Shown: one piece after another, positions 10,917-24,000 of the stretch
Layout: each line of letters opens with the position of its first letter
Numbering within the stretch: the first letter of the stretch is position 1
NCBI GenBank assembly: GCA_018894105.1
Contig: CM032128.1
Span: 22,487,001 to 22,551,000 of the forward strand
DNA length: 64,000 nucleotides
Direction of reading: 5' to 3'
Source: Jacaranda mimosifolia
Lineage: Eukaryota; Streptophyta; Magnoliopsida; Lamiales; Bignoniaceae
The notes under the pieces: model-generated
The model's database searches: none
Seen by the model: only the letters and a program-made list of their open reading frames with translations
What the model was told of the DNA's origin: nothing
Program-made: the position numbers and the translations under genes

Positions 10917-12299
10917 CAGATTTTTAATTTATCAAATTCTTAAAAAAATTTAGAAATAAAAAAAAGAACTAATTTTTTTCAATAATGCAAATTACTTCCA
11001 AAATTAAAAGATTGTCAAACATAAGTACATAACACACGATATTTAATTATGTTTTATAATAAAATATTAAAAGATAAATAATACATAAACATAAATTTTA
11101 AAAAAAGCATAACAATTTGTCAATTCCTCCAAAGAGCTTTCCATTTAGCTTGACTCTTTCCAAGAGCTCTCCATTTAAATTGGCTCCGACAAAAAAAAAA
11201 AAAAAAAAAAAAAAACATTAAAAATTGAGCACACACCGTGATGTTGTTGCCATGCGCATCTCAACATATAGATAATAGCTTCGTCTTATTTGGCTTGGTA
11301 AACTACCACACATGACTTCAAAAACTGCTCAGTAACAATCAGACAAGTGGAGAATATTGGAATGAATATAGCCAAGTAGAGATCGTGTCTTAGTACTTCC
11401 ATGTCGGTGGAAAGTTCAACACAAAATACAATTTTATTTGGGGAATAAACGTACAAAAACCATGAGTAGATTCTTAAAGTAAAAGAATTTGTAAGGCTGT
11501 TTTTACTAAATCAGCTTTTTTTTTGTGATATAAATATTTTGAGAAGATACATCTATATATGTTGTATCAGAAAATGTGAATGGAATGTAAACATGTTTAA
11601 ATGAAATGTTATAAATAATTTATTGATGTTTTTTAGGGAAAAATATTTGGATAAACATTTACAAATAGACAATTTTTATTATAAATTTCCTTTTATATAG
11701 AATTTTGTCTGATTTAATAGTGTTACAGTAAACTATTGTAACATTATATTATTAGTTCATGATTGAAAAATAACATTTATATTAAGATAATAATTGGAAT
11801 ATATAATTGAGATATAATATATATGCAAATAAATTGACATAACGAGTGAAATGTATATAAATATGAGAACAATAATGTGAAAGAAGGAAATTTATTTTCG
11901 AATGTTTATGTGAATTAATTAAAATATTATTTCCCCAAAATTCAATTACTAAACATATTTCTTCCCTTAGTTGGGAAACATAGTTTTAGAAATAACACCA
12001 AACATAGCTATTCTGAATATATATATATGTATAATATTTATAAAATTTACATAGTTACTTTGTATATATTTATGATATTTATAAAGTTCATTTATGTTGA
12101 TTAGGGAATATATACTGTCACAAAATATATTTCAAAAGATTCACAAAGACTGAAAATATAGACAACATAAAGATCACAATTTGTTTTTCACTTGCATTCC
12201 TTTTATCAAGCTAATATTCATGGAATTAAGTTGAAAACTCCCAATTTGAGTTATAATATGAAAATTTAGTTTATCTCTTAAGGATTTAGTACAAGTATT
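10917..12299. other. AT-rich intergenic, no supported gene
   Basis: Contains an A-homopolymer at about 11190-11215. No gene seen. Confidence 0.5.
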
Positions 12300-15150
12300 A
12301 AGGCAACGATTGCCTGTCGGCTAGAAACGCGTTTTTCATCCTCATAAACGCGAGTCACCGGCAAGGCTTTGTTTGGATGTGGGTTTAACGACCATGTTAG
12401 GAGGACACAAGGCCAAACGCCTCAGTTTGGTTCTCTGAGGCACCCTACACCTCTCTCTCCTCTGTCCCATTTTAGGTCTTCATTCACTGTAGTCCCGAAT
12501 CTCACCTCACTATTGGTGAATCTCACTCCTACTAAGAGATTCCTGCATCTCTCTCCCGTATCTCTAACAAACCATTAACAATTGGCTTGGCATTCCTAGT
12601 GAATGCCATGTCTTATCAAATTGGCGTATCACAAAATTGTGTGGGGGGCTATTCTTCGACCGGTTTCTATGCTGTAATCGTTGTGTACATTGAATTTTTT
12701 TTTTTTCACTCGTAGTCGGTAATTGTGTTTGGAGTCATTATATATAAGGAGGTTGGTCACTGAAGGTGCACCCAGCCTCGCTTGACACTGCACATACTTG
12801 CACTGATTTGAGGTTGTTCGATTCTGTCCGGAATACACAAGAGACGTCCTAGGATCCTCTATAACCGTTCATTATTCTCCCTTCCCCAAAACATTGCAAG
12901 GTACTTACAAATTTTGTGTGCAAATTGGTCTCTATTTGTATGATATTGATTCTTTTTGGCATGGGTTATGTGAAGAATTAGTTTGTTTGGTGCAATTTTG
13001 TAGGTTTATGCTTAATCAATTCATTTTTTTTTTTTTTTTTTTTGGACAATTGCCACACTCGAATATGTAAAAAGTATTGGAACATTGAAGGGAATTTATA
13101 TATGAATTATTTGATTTTAGTTGTTATTTTCCCAGTATGTTGGTCGGTGGATAATGATATAGGTTCTGGTTTGCATGTTGGGGGGTAAGATGTACTGTGA
13201 AACCCGTTTTCTAGTTGACTTCTACACAGACACATGCATGGCTTTCTATATATGTTTTCCAGCATGAATTTTTGTCCCATTTTTAGTATTAAATTAACTA
13301 GAAAATGAGATGATGTCTATAATTGCTTCTCCTTGGCATACATCTATGTTGTTCTTGTTAACTAGTACAACTTCTTTTGATTTCAATCAAGTGTTACCTG
13401 AAGAGTTCTTGTAAACATAGGATAGTTCATTGTTTTTGGGCTTCATTATTTTGTGCAATATAATCTTAAGACATATAATCTATGATGCCTAGCATATTTG
13501 TTATGTGTTCAAATCTCTAGTGATTACTTGATTAGTGTGTTGAGTTGTTGCTACTTATTTAATTGTCCTACTAATATGTTTACCTGAACATACAACTTTT
13601 ATTTATTTATTTTTTGTATGTTTTATTATTCATGAATTTTTGGCGCTTGTTTCTGGACCGGTCTGAGTACTAATCAAACTCAAGCTTTTGTTGTCATCTT
13701 TCATGTGTTATCAAATGTGTGACTAAGTTAAATGGTTTGATTTATGCTTTATGAGTTTAGTAATATGATATACCTATTACGATGAAGCATAATGTGAAAT
13801 GTATGTTGAGTTGCGCACCTGTTCAATTGATTTGTTTCTATTGTTTGATGTTGGACTGGTTATTTGTGGCCTTCTATGTTTGTTGTTGCATATGTATTTG
13901 AATATTTTATGGAATACACTACATCAGTAATGGATACATGCAAATTGGTTTCTCTGCCAATTAATTTGGTATGACAATAGGAACTTATAAGCAACTATTT
14001 TAAATTTGATATCATTTAATAAAAATTATCGAGGAAAAAATAGGACAAAAATGGGCCCACTTGGATAATGGACAACGGTGCTAGTCAAATTCCTTTACTT
14101 CCTTATATAACTAATTTGTAAAGCCCAATTTTTCAGTAAAGCCATATAATAAAATAAGTGAATTAAATACTCATCATTATGTAATGAATTTGTGTCAAGT
14201 AAGTCAATTGTTCCCAATAGTTAAGAGTATAATGTTACTGATGGAATTCAATAAAATATAAAATTCACCCATCTCATAAAGTATCACTGGCAAGGGAGTG
14301 TGAAATTAGATGTGCAATTCTCGTGATATAATGATTGTCAATTAACAGATACGTCGTTAAAATTGAATGTATAAACAATAACTCCTGTAACCCATTTGCA
14401 CGTCAAAAGTGCATACGATTATAAAAATGTAAATACTATTACTTTACCTTTTCGGAATGAGCAAACACCACCAAAGTAATTAAAATAGAATATTATCTAT
14501 AAGTATTTTTATTATAAATTTATTATTATTAGAAATGCTACTCTCCATTTTTTTGTTAAAATAAAAATTTAATAGTAATAACTTTTGATTAAAGGGAAAA
14601 TACAATAATGTATGAAAAAATTATTGGTATGATAAATAAAAGAAAACTACAATTAGAACAAATATTATAAGAACTTTCAACATTATAAGTGTTATATTTG
14701 TTAATGTTTTATTATTGGTTAAAATACATGCTATATTAATTAGAGTATGTTCTTACAATGTAGACGGTATTATCATTAGTGTAACTGTTTTAGTCTTTTT
14801 TACTATAAAATTTAATTTGATAAAGTTGTAATTACTCTAAGTGAAAGTAATTATACTCATTCCACTAGAAACCTATGTACTATTGTAAGTAGACCACTGT
14901 CATTTTGTTAAAAGCAATAGAATTCATAGCATATATTTGTAACAGACTTCCCAACTATACGATAACAGTCTACATGAACATATATGTGGAATGTGTCATT
15001 ATGATTTTCCATGCCTATCAATGCGTGTAACTAGATTTCAATTATAGATGGAGTATAGTTCACAGATTTCAGATCAATCTCCTGGTGAGGATGAATTGTT
15101 GCCCAAACAACAAGGTTGTCTTCATATAGATAATGTATGACGAAGTTCCT
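12300..15150 (+). pseudogene. Gene-like transcription unit without an intact coding region
   Basis: Composition becomes gene-like at 12,300-12,900. A TATA-like TATATAAG lies at 12741-12748. A leader follows and ends in a good donor, GCAAG/GTACTT (12900/12901). A T-rich, intron-like 2.1 kb runs to an AG at 15046-15047, directly followed by ATGGAGTATAGTTCACAG. The frame from that ATG (15048) stays open for only 30 codons. I do not recognise the product. It could be a dead host gene or an old transposon's transcribed end. The sequence GGCTTTGTTTGGATG near 12365 resembles PIF/Harbinger termini, but no partner end was found. Confidence 0.3.
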
Positions 15151-15699
15151 AAAAGGGGGTTCGGGTGGTTGTCATTTCTCTCATGCTCAATGAATGGATT
15201 TCATGTAGATAATGTATAAATCTTTCACTTTAGCCCACCATGTTGGATTTGTGCACCAATATGTCCCATTGTTTCTCCTGTCAGTTTGGCCACGAGTATC
15301 TGTGATGAAGGTAAAGAGAAAGGTTACAATATTCCATCACTGATACTTTGCATTTGTTGAGTTTACCTCCCTTCCAAGAGTGTAGCACAATGCGACAGCC
15401 AACATTGTGCGTGTCGATGGACAGTACTGGGTAAATATTGGACTAGTACGTTACTTGTGTTTCATGAGTTACATGTACCTGTTGTGCTTTATGACTATTC
15501 TTTATGATCACCCTCCCGAATAATACTATTTGTATTTAATGTGGGTGCATGAGACTATCCGACATCGATATTTTTGCATCCATGGGAAGCCACTGTTCAT
15601 ATAGATGAGTTACATATTTACATACAGATGGGCCACTGACCTTGATGATGATATTGGTTATGGTGATAGCCTTGCTGCCACCATCTGACTCTAATTTTG

Positions 15700-16428
15700 A
15701 GCACTCCTTTATGGTGCACATGCCCTATCCACCACCACATGCTTCCCTAATGCGACCACGTTTCCCATCAGCGCATCACAATACAGTTGACATTTCCAAC
15801 TATTAGGGGACTAGTGATGCATCATCATCTGTGTGGGAACCCTGGGATGCTTGGGAGGCCACACTTATAAGGGAAGCGGCGCGCAGGATTGGTCATCGAT
15901 CAGATGGCACTTTAGAGAGCATTGATAGGTCTCCCAGTGCATATGCCTTTCAGGAATGGGGGTGATGGCCTTGATATCATGGATGCTTATGTCACTGTTT
16001 AGGTTCATTGATCATTGATGTTAGTTCGAGTGAATGTTGGGCTTAAATTTCTAATTAAAACTTCTTGTGCATGTGAATTTTTATTAAACGAATAAGTTGT
16101 ATTTGCTAGTTTGTTGAGACTATGATCATACTTGCTTGTGTGGGGATACTTGTGTGGGGGCGATGCTTGGGAGGCTACCCATGAGAAAGGCGACATGCAG
16201 GATTGATCGTCGATCAAAGGGCACTTTAGAGAGCACTGCTTGGTCTCTCGGTGCAGGTGCCTTTCAGGAGTGGATGGCCTTGATATCATGGATGCTTATG
16301 TCACGATTTGGGTTCATTGATGTTAGTTTGAGTGAATGTTGGGTTTGACTTTCTAATTAAAACTTCTTGTGCATGTATAAGTTATATTTGCTAGTTCGCT
16401 TGAGACTATGATTGTTCTTGTTTGTGTG
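15700..16428 (+). pseudogene. Broken coding remnant with a diverged local direct duplication
   Basis: In one frame, 15725-15966 reads PPPHASLMRPRFPSAHHN, then a stop, then SVWEPWDAWEATL and RRIGHRSDGTLESIDRSP. The block is Trp- and Arg-rich and ends in a stop; I do not recognise the family. About 290 bp beginning near 15849 recur in diverged form from about 16162 to 16428, with shared words GATGCTTGGGAGGC, GGCACTTTAGAGAGCA and GATATCATGGATGCTTATGT. The second copy is frameshifted. The remnant is downstream of the gene-like unit and may be its 3' part. Confidence 0.35.
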
Positions 16429-16805
16429 AAGTCTTCCTATGATGTGCATTACTGTTACGTAATGTACTTTTATATGCTATTGTGCCATGTATTGCCTTCT
16501 TATAATGCTTGGTTTAAATTCACTTGTTGTACTGTTAAATGCACTTCGCATACATATGCAAATATTCACTATGAAATCGTGGATGGTTTGCTGGAAAAAA
16601 AAATGATTTGCACTCCAGACAGCAAATTCAATTTTATGAGACCAATTTTGACCACAACTCATTTCAGAAATTATACTTAATTTTTTGTGCAATAATAAAA
16701 TCAAAAACATTTAAAAAAACAACTTTTGTAAAATATTTTTTAACTGCACACAGTTTTTCCTTTGTGCAAGCAAATTTAATAAATTAAAATGTTTGAAGTT
16801 GTCCA
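16429..16805. other. AT-rich spacer
   Basis: Short open frames only (such as 16408-16680 +) and no recognisable motif. Confidence 0.4.
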
Positions 16806-18690
16806 ATTAAGTACTATTTTTTGGGGAAATTAATCTCACCAATAAGAAAAAAAATTGTTCAACACATAATTAGAACATGCGAAATTAATTCACAAAAACC
16901 ATAATCCATCAAATTATTAAATTTTACCATTTTTTACTTGACAATGACGATTTTTATAACTTTTTCATTATTTTTCCCTCGCTTGCTAAAGGGCAATGTC
17001 AAATAAAAACATATTTTATGCATTATTTGACGTAGTACATAATACTTCAAAAGATTTTTTGGATAATTTAAAAGAAAAAATTAAACCTTACCCAATTAAC
17101 GAAAATTACATGCCAACACCTTTCTTGGGAAAAAATTATTTGTTCCATTACCTTACTATTATGTAATACATGTTGTATTATTTAAAAATATTAAATTCTT
17201 TTCAATTTATTAAATTTCTAAATTATTTATATATTTTTTTAAATAATATTTTTATAAATCTCAAACAAACCTAAAAACCGAAATCCAAAAACCAATCTCT
17301 CAAACATATATCACAATTAATTACAACCTCAAATTACATCAACCTATCAAATCACCATAATTATTAAATTTTATCCCACGATCAATCACAACTTCATTTC
17401 TCATTTCTCATGTCCCTAAAACACCAAAACAACCTAAAAATCTCAAAAACATAGAAAATAAGACATGGTTTCACAAGCAATCACAACCTAACAGTTCAAT
17501 TTTCAATATGGTTGGTGACTACGGTGGATTAGGTTATTTTAGGATGGATTAATAAGAGTATAACATTTATATTAATTCAAATTAAACTCTATCTAATACA
17601 AGTTTAAAAGGAGTCAATCCTAACCTACTTCAAAAAATCAAGTTGGTTTAGGTTGACTTTTTTTCTGAGTCAACCCACTCAACCCAATTCACCTAACCTA
17701 TTTAAGTTACTGGTTTAATGGTTCTTTGAAAAGATAATGAGAATTTAGCATCTACCAACTTGAAAAATAAATGAAAAAGTACAAGCAAGTAACATTTATC
17801 ACTAGCAATAGACATCAAAATAACAATCAACGACAAATAAGTGCCAACATATTAGGGGCATCATAAGTCTTTTGGAAGGTGTTAGCAGGTATGCACTTGG
17901 TCGTCAGTCGGTTGGGAGGTATAGTGGTAGGTCTATCAGGTTTATTATAGATAAGACCAATTGATGGTGCATTTAATGTAAACAGGACAATTGACGAAAA
18001 GCATTAAATGTGGAGAGGACAATTGACGAAAAGCATGACTTCGCATTTAAATGATACCATTAAATGTGGAGAGGACAATTGACGAAAAGCATGACTTCGC
18101 ATTTAATATGGCCACTCAAGCCAGATGCACGAGTTATTGGCCTATAAGATCATGAATGGTGACTTTAGTTCGAACTTGATCAAACCATAAGATTGAATAA
18201 AGAGATTTTTCGTCGGCTTACAAGGGCTCACAGCATAGTAGGCCAAAGATGTTGACCCCATAGGTATTTGAGCAGCAAGTATCCGAGCAGTTTGGACTAA
18301 ACCTGCAAAATAAGACACACATTACTAGGTAACTTGAAAAACAATTCAACCCACCTAAAAATTATTTTTTGTTTTATTCCAAGTGACCTAATCTGGTGAA
18401 AATAAAAAAGTTACTCAATAAAACTCAATTTTTTTGGGCAGAGCTTATATTGAGGTGTAGAATCTTGTCAGAGACTCCATCTTTAATTTTGCATGAGATG
18501 GAACCATGAATTAATCAATATCAAAAAATTTCACATAAATGCGATAATCAACTTCCACGTATTAATGAAAATAGATAGTCTTAGGTTGTCTTAAAATGAG
18601 AGATTGGGATCCCTTGGCAATGAATGCAATGAAACCATCTCACTGATAGTGAAATAAATATATTGCTCAAATAATCAATAAATAGATTTA
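16806..18690. repeat. 1.88-kb direct tandem duplication, copy 1
   Basis: Begins at AGTACTATTTTTTGGGGAAA and runs colinearly with copy 2 (18691-20548) at high visible identity throughout, with small indels. It contains an expanded subrepeat near 17988-18115: the unit with GGACAATTGACGAAAAGCAT is present three times here but only once in copy 2. The frame at 18753-19121 in copy 2 has no intact counterpart here. No coding domain is recognised. Low-GC sequence, a GGTTGGGTTGAC-like stretch and the absence of TG..CA ends leave the nature of the unit open. Confidence 0.85.
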
Positions 18691-20548
18691 GTACTACTTT
18701 TTGGGGGGAAATTAATCTCACCAATAAGAAAAAAAATTTGTTTAGCACATAATTGGAACATACGAAATTAATTCACAAAAAAATAATCCATCAAATTATT
18801 CAATTTTACCAATTTTTACTTGACAATGATGATTTTTATAACTTTTTCATTATTTTTCCCTCGCTTACGAAAGGACAATGTCAAATAACACCACACTTTA
18901 TGCATTATTTTGACAAAGTAAATACTTCGAAAGATTTTTTGGATAATCTAAAAGAAAAAATTAAACCTCGCCCAATTAACAAAACTTACATGCCATCACT
19001 TTTCTTGGGAAAATTTTATTTGTTCCCATACCTTACTATGATGCAACACATGCTATATTATTTAAAAATATTAATACATGCTATATTATTTAAAAATAAT
19101 AAATTCTTTTCAATTTATTAAATTTATAAATTATTTATATTTTTTTAAATAATATTTTATAAATTCCAGACAAACCTAAAAACCAAAATCCAAAAACCAA
19201 TCTCATTCTCTTAAACAAATCTCTCAAACATATCTCACAATTAATCACAAGTTCAAATTACATCAACCTATCAAATCACTATAATCATTATATTTTATCC
19301 CACAATCAATCACAACTTCATTTCTCATTTCTCATTTCTCATATCCCTCAAACACCAAAACAACCCAAAAATATAGAAAACATAGAAAATAAGATATGGT
19401 TTCACAAGCAATCACAACCTAACAATTCAATTTTGAATATGGTTGGTGACTAAGGTGGATTAGGTCATTTTAGGATGGGTTAATAAGAGTATAACATTTA
19501 TATTAATTCAAATTGAACTCAATCTAATGCAAGTTTAAAAGGAGTTAATCCTAACCTACTTCAAAAAATCAAGTTGGGTTAGGTTGGCTTTTTTTCTGAG
19601 TCAACCCACTCAACCCAATTCACCCAACCTATTTAAATTACTGGTTTAATGGTTCTTTGAAAAGATAATGAGAATTTAGCATCTATCAACTTGAAAAATA
19701 AATGAAAAAATACAAGCAAGTAGCATTTATTACCAACCATGGATATCAAAATAACAATCAACGACAAATAAGTGCCAACATATGAGGGGCATCATAAGTC
19801 TTTTGGAAGGTGTCAGCAGGTATGCACTTGGTATTTGGTCTATTGGGATGTATAGTGGTAGGTCTATTGCGTTGATTATAGATAAGACCAGTTGATGGTT
19901 CATTTAATGCGAACAGGATATGTAGATGATACCATTAAATGTGGAGAGGACAATTGACGAAAAGCCTAACTTCACATTTAATGTGACTGCTCAAGCCAGA
20001 TGCTCGAGTTATTAACCTATGAGATCATGAATGGTGACCTTAGTTCGATCTTGATCAACCATAAGATTGAAGAAAGAGATTTTTCGCCAGCTTACAAGGG
20101 CTCACAGCATAGTAGGCCGAAGATGTTGACCCCATAGGTAGTTGAGCAGCAAGTATTTGAGAAGTTCGGATTGAACCTGCAAATTAGGACACACACACAT
20201 TATTAGGTATCTTGAAAAACAATTCAACTCACCTAAAAATTATTTTTTGTTTTTTCCAAGTGGCCTAATCTAGTGAAAATAAAAAAGTTACTCAATAAAA
20301 CTCAAATTTTTTGGGCTGAACTTATATTGAGGTGTAAAATCTTGTTGGAGACTCCACCTTTAATTTTGCATGAGATGGAACCATGAATTAATCAACAGCA
20401 AAAATTTTCACATATATGCGATAATCAACTTCCATGTATTAATGAAAATAGATAGAGTCCAAGGTGTCTTAAAAGGAGAAACTAGGCTCCCTTGGCAACG
20501 AATGCAGTCAAACCATCTCACTGATAGTGAAATAAATATATTGCTCAA
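18691..20548. repeat. 1.86-kb direct tandem duplication, copy 2
   Basis: Adjacent head-to-tail copy of 16806-18690. Matching landmarks include CACCAATAAGAAAAAAAAT, GATGTTGACCCCATAGGTA and TCTCACTGATAGTGAAATAA at equal spacing. The 122-codon frame at 18753-19121 is AT-rich with no motif and is not called as a gene. Confidence 0.85.
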
Positions 20549-20986
20549 TTATCTATATTCTCATCTAAACGTAGCTTGGTTTTATATTCCCATTTTATAA
20601 AAAAAATTATCTTAAAAAGGATTGTGGTTGTAGATTTTAAAACGCTCGATTCATATTATAATTTTTTTTAATTATCTAAATTTAATATGGTCATATCTTA
20701 TTAATCATATTAAAAGTGTTATTCTATTTATTATATAAAAAATATTTATTATACTTGTTATGTAATTAATTACTTTTTTTAATTATACATCAATTACATT
20801 ATAAATATAATCTTCTCATTGCATAATTGACATTGATCTAATCAAATTTAGTCAGAGCTAAAAAATTTCCACATCTTACAATCTTTTTATTTTATACATG
20901 ATATTGGAAAGTAATAGGAATTATTAATAATTGAAGGTAGGGAACTAAAAGAGAACACGCGGAGGAAAAAGATATATATATATACA
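20549..20986. other. AT-rich spacer between the duplication and the Helitron
   Basis: No gene seen. It ends in a TA-rich run immediately outside the predicted Helitron 3' end, consistent with Helitron insertion at A/T dinucleotides. Confidence 0.5.
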
Positions 20987-21016
20987 CTAGTAACTGCTCA
21001 CCACGCACGCATGGTG
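20987..21016 (-). terminator. Helitron 3' terminus: hairpin plus CTAG
   Basis: On the minus strand CACCATGCGTGCGTGGTG forms a 7-bp stem (one T-G wobble) with a 4-nt loop. Eight nt later comes CTAG, matching the Helitron CTRR end rule. The next base is T. Confidence 0.72.
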
Positions 21017-24000
21017 TTTCTTTGCATGGTAATTTTTTTAATAGCTAGCTTGTTTTGTAGAAGACTTATTAGAAAACTTAAGTAAGACGCACAAAAGAAA
21101 GAAAAGCCAGTACTTAGCCCTTTAATAGGATTTAAATTTTGAAGCAACATAATAGGACAATTTTCTTTTAAAATTAACTCATGTGGTGGAAATCCATTTG
21201 TAGCTATACTATCAAAGTACTCTTCATATTGCCCTTGATCTTGTGCATTACAGGTTTTATTATAACTTACACAGTGTCTACTTTTAGAAGACATTCTTTG
21301 GATAAAAATATTATTTATTTCATTTACATAATCAGTTTTAGGTGTTAGTATAGCCTTATTAACTAAAGAATATGGATTATCTGTATAAGATTGGATGGAA
21401 AAAAACACAATATTAATTAGGTTATCTAGAGAATTCTCATTATTAACAAAGGGAATGAAAATATCATAAAAATATGTATATTATCTTCAAAAATATATGG
21501 TTCTTTACCATCACCTACTCTAAGTAAAAATGAGGCAAATAGTGGATCTTCCTGCACTCTAATATTTACATCTAATCTAAATTTCTTCAACTTTGTCCAA
21601 ATAGGAGGTTCTACAAATGTTGTTTTAATCATATGTTGGCTTGTTCCTTGTGGCACTATAGGTAAAGTTTGCTGAAACTCTCCTCCAAAAAATGACTACT
21701 TTTCCACCAAAAAGCATATCTGGAGACTCCATAACATCACATAGCAATCTGTCAAATGCTTCTATTGATTTCCTAGTTGCCATAGAAGCTTTGTCCCAAA
21801 TAATAAGTTTTGCAAGTGTTATCATCTTTGCTAAACTGGATTGTTTGCTAATTTTTGCATTGGCATCTTCTTCGATCTTCAATGGCAACTTAAATCTGGC
21901 ATGCACAATTTGGCCACCAGGCAAGAGTGATGCTACAACTCCAGATCTTGCTACAAGTAAAGCTATATCTCCTTTTAATCTAACATATGCAAGCAGAGCT
22001 CGATACAAAAATGTTTTTCCTGTTCCTCTAGGTCCATCGATTAAAAGTGCTCCATGTTTATTTTTGTTAACCTTTTGGATCACTGCTCTGAAAGCTAGAC
22101 TTTGTTTCTCATTCAATTTAGATATTGCTAACAAATCAGCATTCGAGATATGTATATTCTTCTCATAAGAGAGTTATCTGCTGAACTTTTCTTCTTCAGT
22201 TAACTGCTGAGAATCGGGCAACAATGAAAAATCGAGTACTGATTTACCTATGTTAAGAATAAAATCATCACTTGTGCTCAAAGTTTTCCTATAAATTTCT
22301 GCATTTGTCTATCTTGCTTCTCGTAAGAAATCTTCAACCAAGTAGTTGTAAACTTTATTCCATAATGCCTTAGGATCTGGAGGTGCACAATTTACCAAAA
22401 GAATTGCACATAGCCTTCTTAAACTCAAAAGACATTTGAAAATGAGCAACTTCATCAAGACATTGTTCAGCATATGTATCAGCCTGAATGAGTCCTTTAT
22501 GTAATGTAGCTGAACGAAATATGGCAAATAATTGATTGTCAACTGAAAGAAGAGATTGATATGAGGCCAATGCCCTCACATTCATAAGCAGAACCTTTAG
22601 AAAATAACGTTATCCTTCAATCGGATCAACAACTGCCAATCTTCCATGACATTTTTCTTTTTTCATAATTTTCATCTTCTATTTTTTTTTCCCAGATAAA
22701 ATATTCAGGAAATTTTTTATATAAAAGGTTAAGTCTCTTGGCATCTGAATTATTTTCATTCATCTAGAAGAATTCTGTAAGGATTGTTCTACTTAGAAAA
22801 GGATTTGACATAATTTGATCTAAGGATCTTTTTCTCCCAAAGGCTATATACTGTCCATTTGGTAAGTGCACTGGTAATAGAATCACAGGAGGATATAACT
22901 TAATCAATTCAAATCCAAATATTCTCTAATATGCTTCAACTGCAAAAATCCACCTTCTTTTTTGAAATTCTTTAATTTCATCTATTGTTGCAGTAAATAC
23001 AGGACCAACTATATTGTATGAAATTCTATCGTGTCCTTTGTAAATATATTTATACATATACTTGACTAACTTGATATCATAGCACACTTCAACATTAATG
23101 TGGCAATCAAATTTCACAAGTAAATATGGACAATAAGGAACAACATATCTGTTATCCAAAGGAACACCTCTTATAGTAGCTTTTCTCCCATTATTTCTCC
23201 TCCTATAAGCAGGATAAGAATTTTTTTCATGAGTAGTAACATCACAAAATGGTTTCAGGAACTTATTCTTACATTTTCCTTCTCTCATGCAAAAATTCTT
23301 GGGATTACCATCTCCACAAGGACCATACATCATATGAGATATCACCAAAGATTGCAAAAATGTTTGTGAATCATCAGGAATTTCAGCACTTATAATTTCA
23401 TCATAGATATCTGGACTTGTTAGTTTGTAATGATCTTTCAACATTACTAACCAATGTGTGTGTGGTAACCCTCTTTTTGGATATTCAACAACAAAAATGT
23501 ATGAAGCGGCCTCTCCAAAAATCTTTTTCCTTACAATCTCATCTTTCAATTCTTCAAGCTTTGCTCTAAAAATACGGGCCACTAATTCAGGTCTATCATG
23601 TGCTTTCTCAATTAGCAATAGTTCATGGATTTCTTTCCAAGACAGATTACACATCATAGTGAGAAATAAATTAGGTTTCCCAAATTTTTGCACCAAAGCC
23701 ATATAACATATCGCTTCATCATATCTCGAGGGCCCCCAATAAAAAAAGATGGCAATATAATTCTTTGACTGATTTTTGTTGGATCATTTTCTCCATCAAT
23801 ACCTAAGTTGTCAACTATACCCTAAAAACTTTCCATTCTTGCAACAAATTATTGTTGTTCCATTCTATAAAAATCTAATCATTGCGTCTCCAACTTAATA
23901 TAAAAATCAATCCCATATTGCTGACCTATTCTCCCCGAGTGAATTATTAAGTTGAACTCATGATCTCTGATTTGCGCTCTATAACATGTAAACTCTCGGC

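Noticed and set aside
10625..10917. Gly-rich minus-strand frames
   Set aside because: Produced by CCCCCG-type repeats.
21692..22168. 158-codon plus-strand frame
   Set aside because: Shadow of the PIF1-type helicase of the Helitron on the opposite strand.
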